Made by a program: the position numbers and the translations under genes
Shown: positions 44,904 to 53,549 of the stretch, piece by piece
Layout of the letters: every line of letters starts with the position of its first letter
How positions within the stretch are numbered: the stretch's first letter is position 1
Notes under the pieces: generated by a model
Told to the model about the DNA's origin: nothing
Database searches by the model: none
What the model saw: only the letters and a program-made list of their open reading frames with translations
Source of the DNA: Bacteroidia bacterium
Lineage (GTDB): Bacteria; Bacteroidota; Bacteroidia; Chitinophagales; Saprospiraceae
DNA: 64,000 nucleotides
Assembly (NCBI GenBank): GCA_030430845.1
Contig: JAUIKE010000009.1
Location: forward strand, 21,222 to 85,221
Direction: 5' to 3'

Positions 44904-46061
44904 ATGAAAAAGATAATTTATACTGCACTGACGCTTCTCCTCCTGATTCAAGTAAGCCAATTATCGGCCCAGGCCATGCAATTCCCCCAGGGTATATATG
45001 TCGGGTACACCAAGTCGATGGTCAACAGTTTTGACGTGCCTTTAAAGAACGGATTACAGGTAGAATATCTTTTTGACCAGCCTGGCTTTCTGGAATTCTC
45101 GCTTCCTTTCACCTTCGCCCGCTCTTATCCCATCAGTGATCATTTGGGCCAGGAAGACGATTCGGAAATGCTCACCTTGGATGCCCTGATACATTTTCAG
45201 TTGACTAAGCCCCACAATAAATTTAAGCCCAAGCTCTATACCGGTCCCGGATTTATTTACGAAACTAGCGGCCTATCGGTCCTCACCGGCCTGGTCGGAG
45301 CAGAGATTGGTTACCAGTTTCACCCCAGAGCTGCCTTAGTAGCCGGCGTTCAGTACCGATTTGGAGTCGAACAATGGGGACGACAGGCTGTGGCACGTGC
45401 GGGCGTAGTCGTTCGGCTCGGGAGTAACGCCTATTCCAGTCAGGCGCCGGTAATGGCTGACCGCGATCTGGACGGCATCGCCGACGAGCAGGACCTCTGT
45501 CCGGACATACCCGGCGCAATAGCCCTCTCCGGTTGCCCCGATACCGATCAGGACGGACTGGCCGACGCCCTTGACCATTGCCCGGAACTGCCCGGCAGTG
45601 CAGCCCATAATGGCTGCCCCGACACTGACCAGGACGGAATACCCGACGAGCGGGACGCCTGTCCGGAATTACCAGGAACCACAGCAGAAAACGGATGCCC
45701 AAATCGAGCCGACATTCAAACAGAGATCACGCGCCTGCAATCGGGTATACAATTCCAGGCCAATAGTGCTCATTTCCTATCCGTCTCTTTTGTATACCTT
45801 GAGCAGATTAGGAACATCCTGGAGCGTTACCCCAGCTATAAAATGTACATCAACGGCCATACGGATAGTATCGGTAGTAGCGAAGACAATGAGGAGCTTT
45901 CGGAACAAAGAGCCCGAGCCTGCTTCGACTATCTGGTGGCTCACGGTATTGATCCATCGCGCATGTCCTACTTTGGGTTTGGAGAACTAAAGCCCGTGGC
46001 GGATAATCGTACGGAGTATGGACGCCAGCAAAACAGAAGGGTTGAGTTTTTGATATTTTAA
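44904..46061 (+). CDS. OmpA family protein with thrombospondin type 3 repeats
   Basis: A 385-residue outer-membrane protein. Signal peptide MKKIIYTALTLLLLIQVSQL; an N-terminal beta-barrel of about 8 strands to residue 185 (LQVEYLFDQPGFLEFSLPF, EIGYQFHPRAALVAGVQY). Then come three calcium-binding TSP3 repeats (DRDLDGIADEQDLCPD, DTDQDGLADALDHCPE, DTDQDGIPDERDACPE), and a C-terminal OmpA domain (about 275-385) with the peptidoglycan-binding signature INGHTDSIGSSEDNEELSEQ and AR(A)CFDYLVAHGI. It anchors the outer membrane to peptidoglycan. It is divergent from the PKD-barrel gene across 111 bp, which probably holds both promoters. Confidence 0.92.
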   Translation: MKKIIYTALTLLLLIQVSQLSAQAMQFPQGIYVGYTKSMVNSFDVPLKNGLQVEYLFDQPGFLEFSLPFTFARSYPISDHLGQEDDSEMLTLDALIHFQLTKPHNKFKPKLYTGPGFIYETSGLSVLTGLVGAEIGYQFHPRAALVAGVQYRFGVEQWGRQAVARAGVVVRLGSNAYSSQAPVMADRDLDGIADEQDLCPDIPGAIALSGCPDTDQDGLADALDHCPELPGSAAHNGCPDTDQDGIPDERDACPELPGTTAENGCPNRADIQTEITRLQSGIQFQANSAHFLSVSFVYLEQIRNILERYPSYKMYINGHTDSIGSSEDNEELSEQRARACFDYLVAHGIDPSRMSYFGFGELKPVADNRTEYGRQQNRRVEFLIF

Positions 46062-46258
46062 TGAATTCATTGACCTTATGCAGATAGGCCTAAGTGTCAC
46101 TGAGGATCGTCACTTCTCCAAAAGAAGTTGAAGTGGCCAAATGAATATTGCAATGGAAAGTTTGACTGTGACAACAGTCAAGACCAGACATTATCTATAT
46201 TTAAATATTTTTGTCCAGGTCCTTTAAACAACTTCAATTAAAAAACCGATGGCCAGGT

Positions 46259-47485
46259 ATGAAAAAACCCATCAAGGTAATCGTTATAACCCTCGTAATA
46301 ATGGCTCTCGTAAGAAGTTTTACCTTATTATACATAGGGAAAGCTAATGTGATCACCTGCATCCTTATGTATTCTTTTATATTCTGGAGCGGTCATTTTA
46401 TCTTGACTAAAATATTCTCAGAATGGAAAACCTCTAACTGGAGAATTACATATTGGTCGATATTTTGCAGTCTTTTAATTCTGGAACTCGGTTTGCGGTA
46501 TGTCGTAAAAGCGCATCTTTCTTACTCTGAAGCCAATGGCCGCTTCAATTATCAATGCCCGTATGATCAAGTAAAAGGGCAGAATTTCAAGGCCGCATAC
46601 CAAAAAAAGGATGTTCGTTTGATGCGAGGTCCTTTATCGGACAGCGTGTTTAAAAGCAATCAGGAATTCAGCTATCTGCACACCTATAACTCAAAGGGAT
46701 TAAGGGAAAAAGAAATATCGACAACCCAGCTTGACACATCTTTTGTGGTCATGGCCATGGGCGACTCTTTCACAGAGGGCTTTGGAACGCCCGCTGATTC
46801 TACCTGGGTCAACCTTCTGGCCGATCTTTTAAGAGATGATATTCCGAACATTTTGCCCGTGAATGCAGGTTTTTCAGGAAGTGATGTGGTTTTTGAAGCC
46901 TATAAACTAAAGCACTTACTTTATGATATTTATCAACCCGACCTGGTTATTTTGACCATTAATGAAAGCGATATATATGACATCATAGTAAGAGGCGGGA
47001 AAGAACGATTTATTTCAGCCCAGAAACTACAATACAACTCCGGCCCTACCTGGAAATATTTATACAGTTTTTCCCATGTTTTCAGGCTGGTTGTCCATAG
47101 GGTCTTTCAGGTCAGATGGCACTTTTATACAGACAAAGGGTACGAAAAAGCATTTGCGAAAACGAAGAATATCATTTTAAAATGTATTACAGAAGATTTG
47201 GTCCCTTTTTCAGAGGAAAATCAATTTGACCTATTGATTGTATTTACCCCAATGGAATTTGAGCTTCGCAAGCGTTCTTTCCACCTCTCTGAAATATATG
47301 ATGAACTGGAAAAAGTAGACAGCTCCTTAGTTTTAAATATGTACGACGCTTTCCTGGAAATGCAGGAGAGCGACTATCAACAATATTATTGGCCAATTGA
47401 CCTGCATTGCAACCCAAAAGGATACTTGAAGTGGGCGGAAGTAATGGCTAAGCAATTGAAAATGACTGTTAGTTCCGTTTTCTAA
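46259..47485 (+). CDS. Membrane-anchored SGNH-like hydrolase
   Basis: A 408-residue protein from the ATG at 46259. Three N-terminal membrane helices (KVIVITLVIMALVRSFTLLY, ITCILMYSFIFWSGHFIL, ITYWSIFCSLLILELGL) precede an SGNH domain. Block I is MAMGDSFTEGFG (Ser170), a block III-like position reads LTINESDIYD, and block V is PIDLHCNPKGY (Asp381, His383). Membrane-bound SGNH proteins of this kind often act as O-acyl transferases or esterases on surface glycans; the substrate is unknown. It is more AT-rich than its neighbours, which may indicate transfer. The 197 bp before it contain no recognisable feature. Confidence 0.75.
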   Translation: MKKPIKVIVITLVIMALVRSFTLLYIGKANVITCILMYSFIFWSGHFILTKIFSEWKTSNWRITYWSIFCSLLILELGLRYVVKAHLSYSEANGRFNYQCPYDQVKGQNFKAAYQKKDVRLMRGPLSDSVFKSNQEFSYLHTYNSKGLREKEISTTQLDTSFVVMAMGDSFTEGFGTPADSTWVNLLADLLRDDIPNILPVNAGFSGSDVVFEAYKLKHLLYDIYQPDLVILTINESDIYDIIVRGGKERFISAQKLQYNSGPTWKYLYSFSHVFRLVVHRVFQVRWHFYTDKGYEKAFAKTKNIILKCITEDLVPFSEENQFDLLIVFTPMEFELRKRSFHLSEIYDELEKVDSSLVLNMYDAFLEMQESDYQQYYWPIDLHCNPKGYLKWAEVMAKQLKMTVSSVF

Positions 47486-47501
47486 TGCGTCAAACCATCA
47501 T

Positions 47502-49136
47502 TTACACCGCTACAGCTCCCCACAGCTCCTTCCGCTGCTCAGCGATCTGTTCCGAAACCAAATATTCATCAAAGGACATCAGGCTGTCAATAACGCCATA
47601 GGGTGTCAGTTCGATGATTCGATTCGCGACCGTTTCTGTCAGTTGGTGGTCATGTGAGGTGAAGATCATATTCCCGGTGAAGTCGCGCATAGCATTGTTC
47701 AGGGTCGTGATCGACTCCAGGTCCAGGTGGTTCGTCGGTTCGTTTAGCAAAACGAAGTTCGGATGTGCCAGCATGGCTTTAGCCAGCATACAACGCACCT
47801 TTTCTCCTCCCGACAGCACACTCGTATGTTTATGTACCTCTTCCCCGGAAAAGAGCATCCGCCCCAGAAAACCCCGAATGAATTGTTCGTCCTTGTTTTC
47901 TGAATACTGACGCAGCCAGTTGATCAGGTCCTGATCCTGCGCTCCGCTGAAGTAAGCTTCGTTTTCGTTCGGGATGTAGGCAGTAGTAATGGTCTGGCCA
48001 AACTCTACGATGCCGTTATCCGGTTCCTGATCGCCGGAGAGGATGTCGTACAGGGCGTTAATAGCGGCTGTGTTTTGCCCTAACAAGGCAATCTTTTCAT
48101 TCCGATTAAGGGTAAAAGACACATTCGAGAACAGCAGCTCACCCTGCTCGCCGCGCTTGCTGAGCTTTTCGACCCGGAGGATCTGGTCGCCAGGCTCTCG
48201 CTCTGGTTTGAAGTGGATAAAGGGATATTTTCGGCTGGAAGGCTGGATATCTTCCAAATTGAGTTTTTCCAAAGCTTTTTTCCGGGAGGTCGCCTGCTTC
48301 GATTTTGAAGCATTCGCTGAGAAGCGCTGAATAAACTCCAGCATTTCTTTGCGCTTTTGCTCCACCTTTTTATTCTTGTTGGCGATTTGCTGTGCTTTGA
48401 GCTGGCTCGACTCGTACCAGAAGGTATAGTTACCGGTGTAGATATTGATCTTCTGAAAATCGATGTCCACTACATGGGTACAGACCATATCGAGAAAATA
48501 GCGGTCGTGCGACACCACGATCACGGTATTTTTAAAATCAGCCAGAAAGTTGGCCAGCCAAACGATGGTATTAGCATCCAGGTCGTTCGTAGGCTCATCC
48601 AGCAGCAGCAGGTCCGGATCTCCGAACAGTGCCTGCGCCAATAACACCTTCACTTTATCAGATCCGCTCAATTCTGACATTGTCAGGTAATGCAGATCTT
48701 CCTTTACGCCCATATTGCTAAGCAGCAGGGCTGCATCACTCTCGGCATTCCAGCCGCCCATTTCGCCAAATTTATTTTCTAATTCGGCCGCTCTCATACC
48801 CTCTTCCTCCGTAGCATCCGGATTCATGTAGATCGCATTTTTTTCCTCCATAATGCGATACATTTCCTGATGCCCCATGATCACGGTATTGAGTACCTGC
48901 TCTTGCTCATAGGCGAAGTGATCCTGTTTGAGCACCGCCATCCGCTTGCCCGGCTCGATGGACACCTGCCCCTGGTTAGGCGAAATCTCGCCGGACAGGA
49001 TCTTGAGAAAAGTGGATTTGCCGGCGCCGTTGGCACCGATCACCCCATAGCAATTGCCGTGGGTGAATTTGAGGTCTACTTCTTTGAATAGTACGCGTTT
49101 GCCGTATTGTAAGGCTATGTTTTGAACTGATATCAT
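47502..49136 (-). CDS. ABC-F family ATPase (YbiT/Uup-like) with altered second domain
   Basis: A 544-residue soluble protein with two ABC ATPase domains and no membrane region, typical of ribosome-associated ABC-F proteins. Start at 49136 (MISVQNIALQYGKRVLF); the long upstream frame is a non-coding extension through REP sequences. Domain 1: Walker A GANGAGKST (34-42), signature-like MSELSGSDKVKV, Walker B LLLLDEPTNDLD. The interdomain linker is lysine-rich (ANKNKKVEQKRKEMLEFIQR). Domain 2 is unusual: the Walker A position reads LLGQNTAAINAL (no GKS/T) and Walker B is VLLNEPTNHLD (Asp to Asn), while the signature LSGGEKVR is intact. It probably acts as a translation factor; altered nucleotide handling in domain 2 is likely. 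Confidence 0.9.
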   Translation of the reverse strand: MISVQNIALQYGKRVLFKEVDLKFTHGNCYGVIGANGAGKSTFLKILSGEISPNQGQVSIEPGKRMAVLKQDHFAYEQEQVLNTVIMGHQEMYRIMEEKNAIYMNPDATEEEGMRAAELENKFGEMGGWNAESDAALLLSNMGVKEDLHYLTMSELSGSDKVKVLLAQALFGDPDLLLLDEPTNDLDANTIVWLANFLADFKNTVIVVSHDRYFLDMVCTHVVDIDFQKINIYTGNYTFWYESSQLKAQQIANKNKKVEQKRKEMLEFIQRFSANASKSKQATSRKKALEKLNLEDIQPSSRKYPFIHFKPEREPGDQILRVEKLSKRGEQGELLFSNVSFTLNRNEKIALLGQNTAAINALYDILSGDQEPDNGIVEFGQTITTAYIPNENEAYFSGAQDQDLINWLRQYSENKDEQFIRGFLGRMLFSGEEVHKHTSVLSGGEKVRCMLAKAMLAHPNFVLLNEPTNHLDLESITTLNNAMRDFTGNMIFTSHDHQLTETVANRIIELTPYGVIDSLMSFDEYLVSEQIAEQRKELWGAVAV

Positions 49137-49271
49137 GAATGTTCTGATTTTAAGGGCTAAGCCTTTTGATTTGAAGCCGCAAAGGTAAGGGAAATTTTGG
49201 AAGGATGGTAGGGGTATAAATAAATCAACTGACATTATATTTTTGCCTGAAAGGCAAATATAAAACCAACT

Positions 49272-49380
49272 CCGGTCTGTTGGTGGCGGTCTCCGACCTA
49301 CGGTTGGGACGGAACTTGCTCGTGGCGGGTTTCCAAACCGCCGAACGCAATATCCAGCCAGTTTCCTAACTGGCGAGATA
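49272..49380. repeat. REP cluster 5' of RAYT 2
   Basis: Contains GTTGGTGGCGGTCTCCG, an imperfect hairpin GGCGGGTTTCCAAACCGCC (49324-49342) and CCAGTTTCCTAACTGG (49358-49373). All three motifs recur after the RAYT 2 gene, and the first two at 37729 and 38154. The rest of 49137-49546 is AT-rich with no gene seen; it contains the presumed promoters of the ABC-F and RAYT genes. Confidence 0.8.
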
Positions 49381-49546
49381 ATGTACGTAACAAGAACCAT
49401 TAATATTTGAGTTCACTCCAAAAAATTAATAAGGTACCTGTTCCGGCCCAATTTCTTCCAATTTGCGGAACTGGATCTTCCATAAATCATGTTACCTCAA
49501 TGCCAGCCATAATTACTTTTTCATATCCCTAAAATATCAATTGATT

Positions 49547-50134
49547 ATGGCGAGGTATAAGATTCTTGACCAGCATGGTTTAAATTTTGTTACTCTAACG
49601 GTTGTTGACTGGGTAGATGTTTTTATCAGAAAACAATACAAAGACCTCATTATTGAGAGTCTTCATTATTGTCAAAAGGAAAAAGGCTTGTTAATATTTG
49701 CTTATGTGATAATGAGTAATCATTTGCATATGATTGTACAAGCTTCAGAAAAAACTTCATTGTCTGGGATTTTAAGAGATTTCAAACAATATACTGCTAA
49801 AAGGATAACCCAGGATTTAGAAAAGAACACGTATGAAAGTCGAAGAGATTGGATGTTGTGGCATTTCAGAAATAAAGGGAAGCATAACAGAAATAATAAA
49901 ATGTATCAGTTTTGGCAAAAGGGAAATCACTCCATAATATTGTTTAGCCCTAAAGTGATTCGACAAAAATTTGCTTATATCCATGCTAATCCAGTTGTTC
50001 AAGGATGGGTGATTAATCCGGAGGATTATTGGTATAGCAGCGCTTTGTATTATTTGGATCAGCGAGGGCCCTTAGAGGTTGATATTTTGGACCTTGGGGT
50101 AACAGAAGGTTTTTTTATGCCGAAATTTAAATGA
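49547..50134 (+). CDS. REP-associated tyrosine transposase (RAYT 2)
   Basis: A 195-residue Y1/HUH transposase of the RAYT type from the ATG at 49547 (a frame upstream to 49463 is not conserved in character). The HUH motif is MSNHLHMIVQ; a C-terminal block QKFAYIHANPVVQGWV followed by YSSALYY is typical. It differs clearly from RAYT 1 in sequence, so the two belong to separate groups. It is AT-rich and bracketed by REP hairpins of one family on both sides (49272-49380, 50153-50230), which supports a functional enzyme-substrate pair. Additional copies of these REPs occur about 11 kb away. Confidence 0.87.
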   Translation: MARYKILDQHGLNFVTLTVVDWVDVFIRKQYKDLIIESLHYCQKEKGLLIFAYVIMSNHLHMIVQASEKTSLSGILRDFKQYTAKRITQDLEKNTYESRRDWMLWHFRNKGKHNRNNKMYQFWQKGNHSIILFSPKVIRQKFAYIHANPVVQGWVINPEDYWYSSALYYLDQRGPLEVDILDLGVTEGFFMPKFK

Positions 50135-50152
50135 GGTAGAGGTTTAGGGATC

Positions 50153-50230
50153 GCCAGTTTGGAAACTGGCGAGATATTGGGTAAGGCGGTTTGGAAACCG
50201 CCACCAACGGAGACCGCCACCAACGGGGGG
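50153..50230. repeat. REP cluster 3' of RAYT 2
   Basis: Two perfect 18-bp palindromes of 8-bp arms: GCCAGTTTGGAAACTGGC (50153-50170) and GGCGGTTTGGAAACCGCC (50185-50202). Then follows a tandem CCGCCACCAACGG(A/G) pair (50198-50226). These mirror the 5' cluster. Confidence 0.85.
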
Positions 50231-50321
50231 AATTAAATAAATCTCATTTTTTTTGATGACCTTTTACAAATGGCTACGATATAGAAGTAAACAATCAATT
50301 ATTACTTCAAAAAAAAATATC

Positions 50322-51587
50322 ATGAAAGCTTCCACCTCAATTTTATTCTGTTTGGTTCTTTGCTTATTTGCAGCCTGCAACCAGAACAATAGCAATGAAT
50401 ATTACCAAGATCATGCTGAGTATTACCAAGACGATACTGAATATTATCAAGATGGCACTGAACACTACCAAGATAATGCTGAATACTATCAAGATGACAC
50501 CTATAATGCTGAGTACGGCCAGGTTGAGAACACTGCCTACGGCGAACAAGGTATCTATCCGGAAAGCAATTTCAGCAACAACGAAGTTAGTTCCAATAAC
50601 AGTCCTATTGAAATGAAACCGATCAGGGATCCCAAAACCGGGCGCATCACTTCTTATGCACCGTATCCAGCCAACTGGAGCTTGGTGACAGGAGCGAACG
50701 GCGCGCAGGAAATTCAGGGTCCTAATGGAATTATAGTAAACAGCCTGCCTACCGAAGTCTATTATTTCAATGTCGATCCTAATGTAGCTCGTGCGGCCGG
50801 TAAAAAAGTGGCCAATCCTGAACCCATACAGACCAATTTCCAGAATCGTATTATCCCGGCTATCCAGCAGGGAGGTGGCCAACTCATCAAACAATACCCT
50901 TTACCGGAAATTGCACAAAGAAGTCACCAATTGGTACAAGGAGCCTTGAATCGTTCCAGAGTTCAGTCTTATGATATTATTGCTTCAGAATGGGAAAAAC
51001 CCAATGGTATTAAAGTTTTGGTCCTATTTACTCAGATGATCATGCATTCTCAGGGAGGAAGCAGCTGGGGAGTCAGTCTGTCAAAAATGGAAGCACCGGC
51101 CCAGTATTTTGAAAGCGCAAAAGAAACGTACTTGTTTGCCCAGGCAAACTGGCAGATAGACCAGAAGGCAGCCATGGCTCATGCAGCCAATTTACAGCAG
51201 ATGGACCGGGAATCAGAAGCAAGGCTGGCGCAAAGCAGAGCCGCACACAATGCAAGAATGCGAAACAATGAAGCGGCCTTCCAGGCAACGCAAAAACATT
51301 ATGTCGATACTCAAAATGAAATCAGCGACATCAGTATGCAGGGATACCGGGACCGGTCTGCCAGCCAGGATCGCCTGAGAAATGCGGAAGTGAACATGAT
51401 TCATGAAGAGAATACCATGACCAACCCCTGGGACAACAAATCACATCAGGTCAAATCCGGATACCAGTATTACTACATGAACGCTAAAGGCCAGGTGATA
51501 GGATCTAATAACCCCAATTTTAATCCCAATGAAAACAGCAAATTTAATCATATCCAGTGGAGGAAAATGTCTGGTAGTCAGCGTTAA
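50322..51587 (+). CDS. Lipoprotein with EYYQDxx tandem repeats
   Basis: A 421-residue lipoprotein from the ATG at 50322 (MKASTSILFCLVLCLFAAC; lipobox FAAC, Cys19). Residues 26-60 are five 7-residue repeats of the form EYYQD(D/H/G/N)(T/A), acidic and tyrosine-rich. A globular region follows (about 105-300: VTGANGAQEIQGPNGIIV, FQNRIIPAIQQGGGQLIKQY), then a Q/A/M-rich helical segment about 300-365, and a basic tail with YYYMNAKGQVIGSNNPNF. Family not recognised. The tandem repeat may vary in copy number. It is 188 bp behind RAYT 2 and its REPs, and a strong terminator follows it. Confidence 0.72.
   Translation: MKASTSILFCLVLCLFAACNQNNSNEYYQDHAEYYQDDTEYYQDGTEHYQDNAEYYQDDTYNAEYGQVENTAYGEQGIYPESNFSNNEVSSNNSPIEMKPIRDPKTGRITSYAPYPANWSLVTGANGAQEIQGPNGIIVNSLPTEVYYFNVDPNVARAAGKKVANPEPIQTNFQNRIIPAIQQGGGQLIKQYPLPEIAQRSHQLVQGALNRSRVQSYDIIASEWEKPNGIKVLVLFTQMIMHSQGGSSWGVSLSKMEAPAQYFESAKETYLFAQANWQIDQKAAMAHAANLQQMDRESEARLAQSRAAHNARMRNNEAAFQATQKHYVDTQNEISDISMQGYRDRSASQDRLRNAEVNMIHEENTMTNPWDNKSHQVKSGYQYYYMNAKGQVIGSNNPNFNPNENSKFNHIQWRKMSGSQR
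50397..50501 (+). repeat. 21-bp tandem repeat, five copies, in lipoprotein gene
   Basis: Five head-to-tail 21-bp units starting GAATATTACCAAGA, each coding a 7-residue EYYQDxx/EHYQDxx unit. Copies differ at a few third positions and in the last two codons. In-frame copy-number variation is possible by slippage. Confidence 0.85.
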
Positions 51588-51650
51588 TTCTGCCAAAAAG
51601 CATTGAACTGGATAAATCAGATAATTAGAGGTGAATTTACGGAAGAGATG

Positions 51651-51685
51651 CCCGGTCTTTAAGTAGACCGGGTGTTTTTGTTTTT
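51651..51685 (+). terminator. Intrinsic terminator after the lipoprotein gene
   Basis: Perfect 8-bp GC-rich stem CCCGGTCT/AGACCGGG with 6-nt loop followed by TGTTTTTGTTTTT, a classical rho-independent terminator. Confidence 0.8.
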
Positions 51686-51824
51686 GGGGAGGATTGGAGA
51701 TTAGAAAGAAAGTACCACATCTCACTAAAAAGTACGGAAAGATAATCACGAACGAAAGCCGTGGCATACTCCTGCATCTTTGTAACAGATCATTGATTCC
51801 ACATTCATTAAAAAAACATCTGTT

Positions 51825-52496
51825 ATGAACCAAGGAAAAATTTTCATGCTCTTATTCGCTTCGCTGCTGATGGGCGGCGCTGCTTTTTCTCAGAATACGT
51901 CCGTCGGCTTAAGAATCGGCGCATCATACTACACCGTCCACAACGATCTGCTTGACGAGGAGGCCGATTACACCGAAGGACTAGACCTCGCCATTCCTTT
52001 TGAATTAAAACTATCGCCTTTGTTCTCCATTCAGCCGGAGCTGCACTACACGCAAAAAGGGGTAGCATTCGAAGGCATTGAAGACGGGCAGAACCAAACC
52101 ATCACTTTCCAAACCAATTTCCTGGAGCTACCGGTTTTGTTCAAGGTAAACGGCAGCTTAGGTAAATTCGGGTATTACGCCTTTGCGGGACCTAGCGTAG
52201 GCTATGCCCTTAAAAGAACCGCCACCGAAGAGCTGGGGGGTGTGGAAAAAGCTAAAGAAGAGATCGATTTTGTAGATGAGGGAGACGTGCGGCACCGTCG
52301 CTGGGAATTCAGCGCCATCGGGGGCGTAGGTGCATCGATGAAAGCAGGGATTGGCTCTATTGTTATGGACGTGCGCTACAGCTTCGGCCTCAGCGACGAC
52401 ACCCGATTCGTCAACGAAGAACCGGCCGACTGGAAAAAAACGACCAACCGCGGCTGCACACTTTCGGTCGGATATATGATTCCCCTGGGTTGGTAG
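51825..52496 (+). CDS. Outer-membrane beta-barrel protein (PorT-like)
   Basis: A 223-residue protein with signal peptide (KIFMLLFASLLMGGAAFSQ) and the strand pattern of the small Bacteroidota outer-membrane barrels: SVGLRIGASYYTVHNDL, AIPFELKLSPLFSIQPELHY, LELPVLFKVNG, YYAFAGPSVGYALKR, ending CTLSVGYMIPLGW with a terminal aromatic residue. It belongs with the PorT-like/OMP_b-brl_2 family of about 8 strands. The role is structural or unknown. The upstream segment 51700-51824 contains CATCTTTG (51777-51784), close to TAnnTTTG. A long hairpin follows the gene. Confidence 0.85.
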   Translation: MNQGKIFMLLFASLLMGGAAFSQNTSVGLRIGASYYTVHNDLLDEEADYTEGLDLAIPFELKLSPLFSIQPELHYTQKGVAFEGIEDGQNQTITFQTNFLELPVLFKVNGSLGKFGYYAFAGPSVGYALKRTATEELGGVEKAKEEIDFVDEGDVRHRRWEFSAIGGVGASMKAGIGSIVMDVRYSFGLSDDTRFVNEEPADWKKTTNRGCTLSVGYMIPLGW

Positions 52497-52503
52497 TAAA
52501 AAA

Positions 52504-52548
52504 GAGGTGTTTTTAGTGAAAAACTTCGTTTTCCACTAAAAACACCTC
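52504..52548. terminator. Hairpin after the beta-barrel gene
   Basis: A 21-bp stem with one mismatch (starts GAGGTGTTTTTAGTG) and TTC loop, 7 bp after the stop. Similar stem composition to 1696-1741. Confidence 0.65.
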
Positions 52549-52602
52549 TAAAAATAATGAAAAGCGATGTGACTCACTTTCTGTGCTTTAATACAAAAAA
52601 TC

Positions 52603-53454
52603 ATGAAAATATTAGTTGCAGGCTCCACGGGATACCTGGGTAGTTATATTGTAAAAGAATTAATAGCCCGGCAGGCCGACTTTCAAGCCATTGCCCGAAG
52701 CCCTCAAAAGCTGGAAAAGCTGGGCCTGACCTCTGATCAGATCATAGAAGCACAAGTCACCCAGCGATCGAGTCTGGCAGGCTGTTGCGAGGGTGTGGAC
52801 ACCGTTATTTCCACGGTCGGCATCACCCGGCAGAAAGACGGGCTAAGCTATATGGACGTCGATTATCAGGCCAATAAAAACCTTTTGGACGAGGCCGTCA
52901 AAAGCGGGGTGCGGAAGTTCATCTACATCTCCGTCCTGCACGGCGAGGAGCTCACCCATTTGGAGATCTGCCAGGCCAAGGAGCGCTTTGTGCGGGAGGT
53001 GCAGGCATCGGGCCTCGAGTACTGCATCATCCGGCCCAGCGGCTTTTTCTCCGACATGAAGGAATTTTACGACATGGCCCTGCGAGGCAGGATCTACCTC
53101 TTCGGCGACGGTCAAACCCCAGCCAGCCCGATCCACGGAGCCGACCTGGCCCAGGTCTGCGTAGGTGCCGTGACCGGCACTGCAAGCGTACTGGAAGTCG
53201 GCGGGCCGGAAACGCTTACGCATCAGGAAATCGCCGAGGCAGCCTTCGCTGCAGCCGGCAAGCCGGTAAAGATCACCCGGATACCCGATTGGGTGCGGCG
53301 GCTGACCCTGCGCCTGGCCTCGGTTTTGATGGGTAAAAAGCGGTTTGGCCCGATCGAGTTTTTCCTGCATGTGATGGCGATGGATATGAGTGCAAAGGGG
53401 TATGGGGAGAGGAAGTTGGGGGCGTGGTTTGGGGGGAACTCCAGGTCGATATAA
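52603..53454 (+). CDS. NAD(P)-binding atypical SDR (NmrA/epimerase-like)
   Basis: A 283-residue protein with an N-terminal Rossmann fold: KILVAGSTGYLGSYIVKELI (GxxGxxG at about 7-13) and the SDR-a marker ISVLHGEELTHLEICQAKER, in which the usual YxxxK is replaced by a histidine/lysine context (IxxAKxxxE). NmrA-like features include VDTVISTVGITRQKDG and IIRPSGFFSDMKEFYDMA. Relatives act as redox sensors or assemble complex I/photosystems. No membrane segment. GC content is higher than in most of the window. The gene appears monocistronic and is the last before the restriction island. Confidence 0.82.
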   Translation: MKILVAGSTGYLGSYIVKELIARQADFQAIARSPQKLEKLGLTSDQIIEAQVTQRSSLAGCCEGVDTVISTVGITRQKDGLSYMDVDYQANKNLLDEAVKSGVRKFIYISVLHGEELTHLEICQAKERFVREVQASGLEYCIIRPSGFFSDMKEFYDMALRGRIYLFGDGQTPASPIHGADLAQVCVGAVTGTASVLEVGGPETLTHQEIAEAAFAAAGKPVKITRIPDWVRRLTLRLASVLMGKKRFGPIEFFLHVMAMDMSAKGYGERKLGAWFGGNSRSI

Positions 53455-53549
53455 ACCAGCCGGGCCCCATATGAGACACTAATGAAGTAACATGTGTTAT
53501 TAAATCCTCGTATGCTATAGTTATCAAAAATATTAACCAAACTCAGCTT

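Noticed and set aside
49137..49400. N-terminal extension of the ABC-F gene
   Set aside because: The extra 88 residues are translated REP sequence; the family start MISVQNIALQYG is at 49136.
50397..50501. CRISPR array
   Set aside because: The 21-bp units are contiguous without spacers and are coding; no cas genes are present anywhere in the window.
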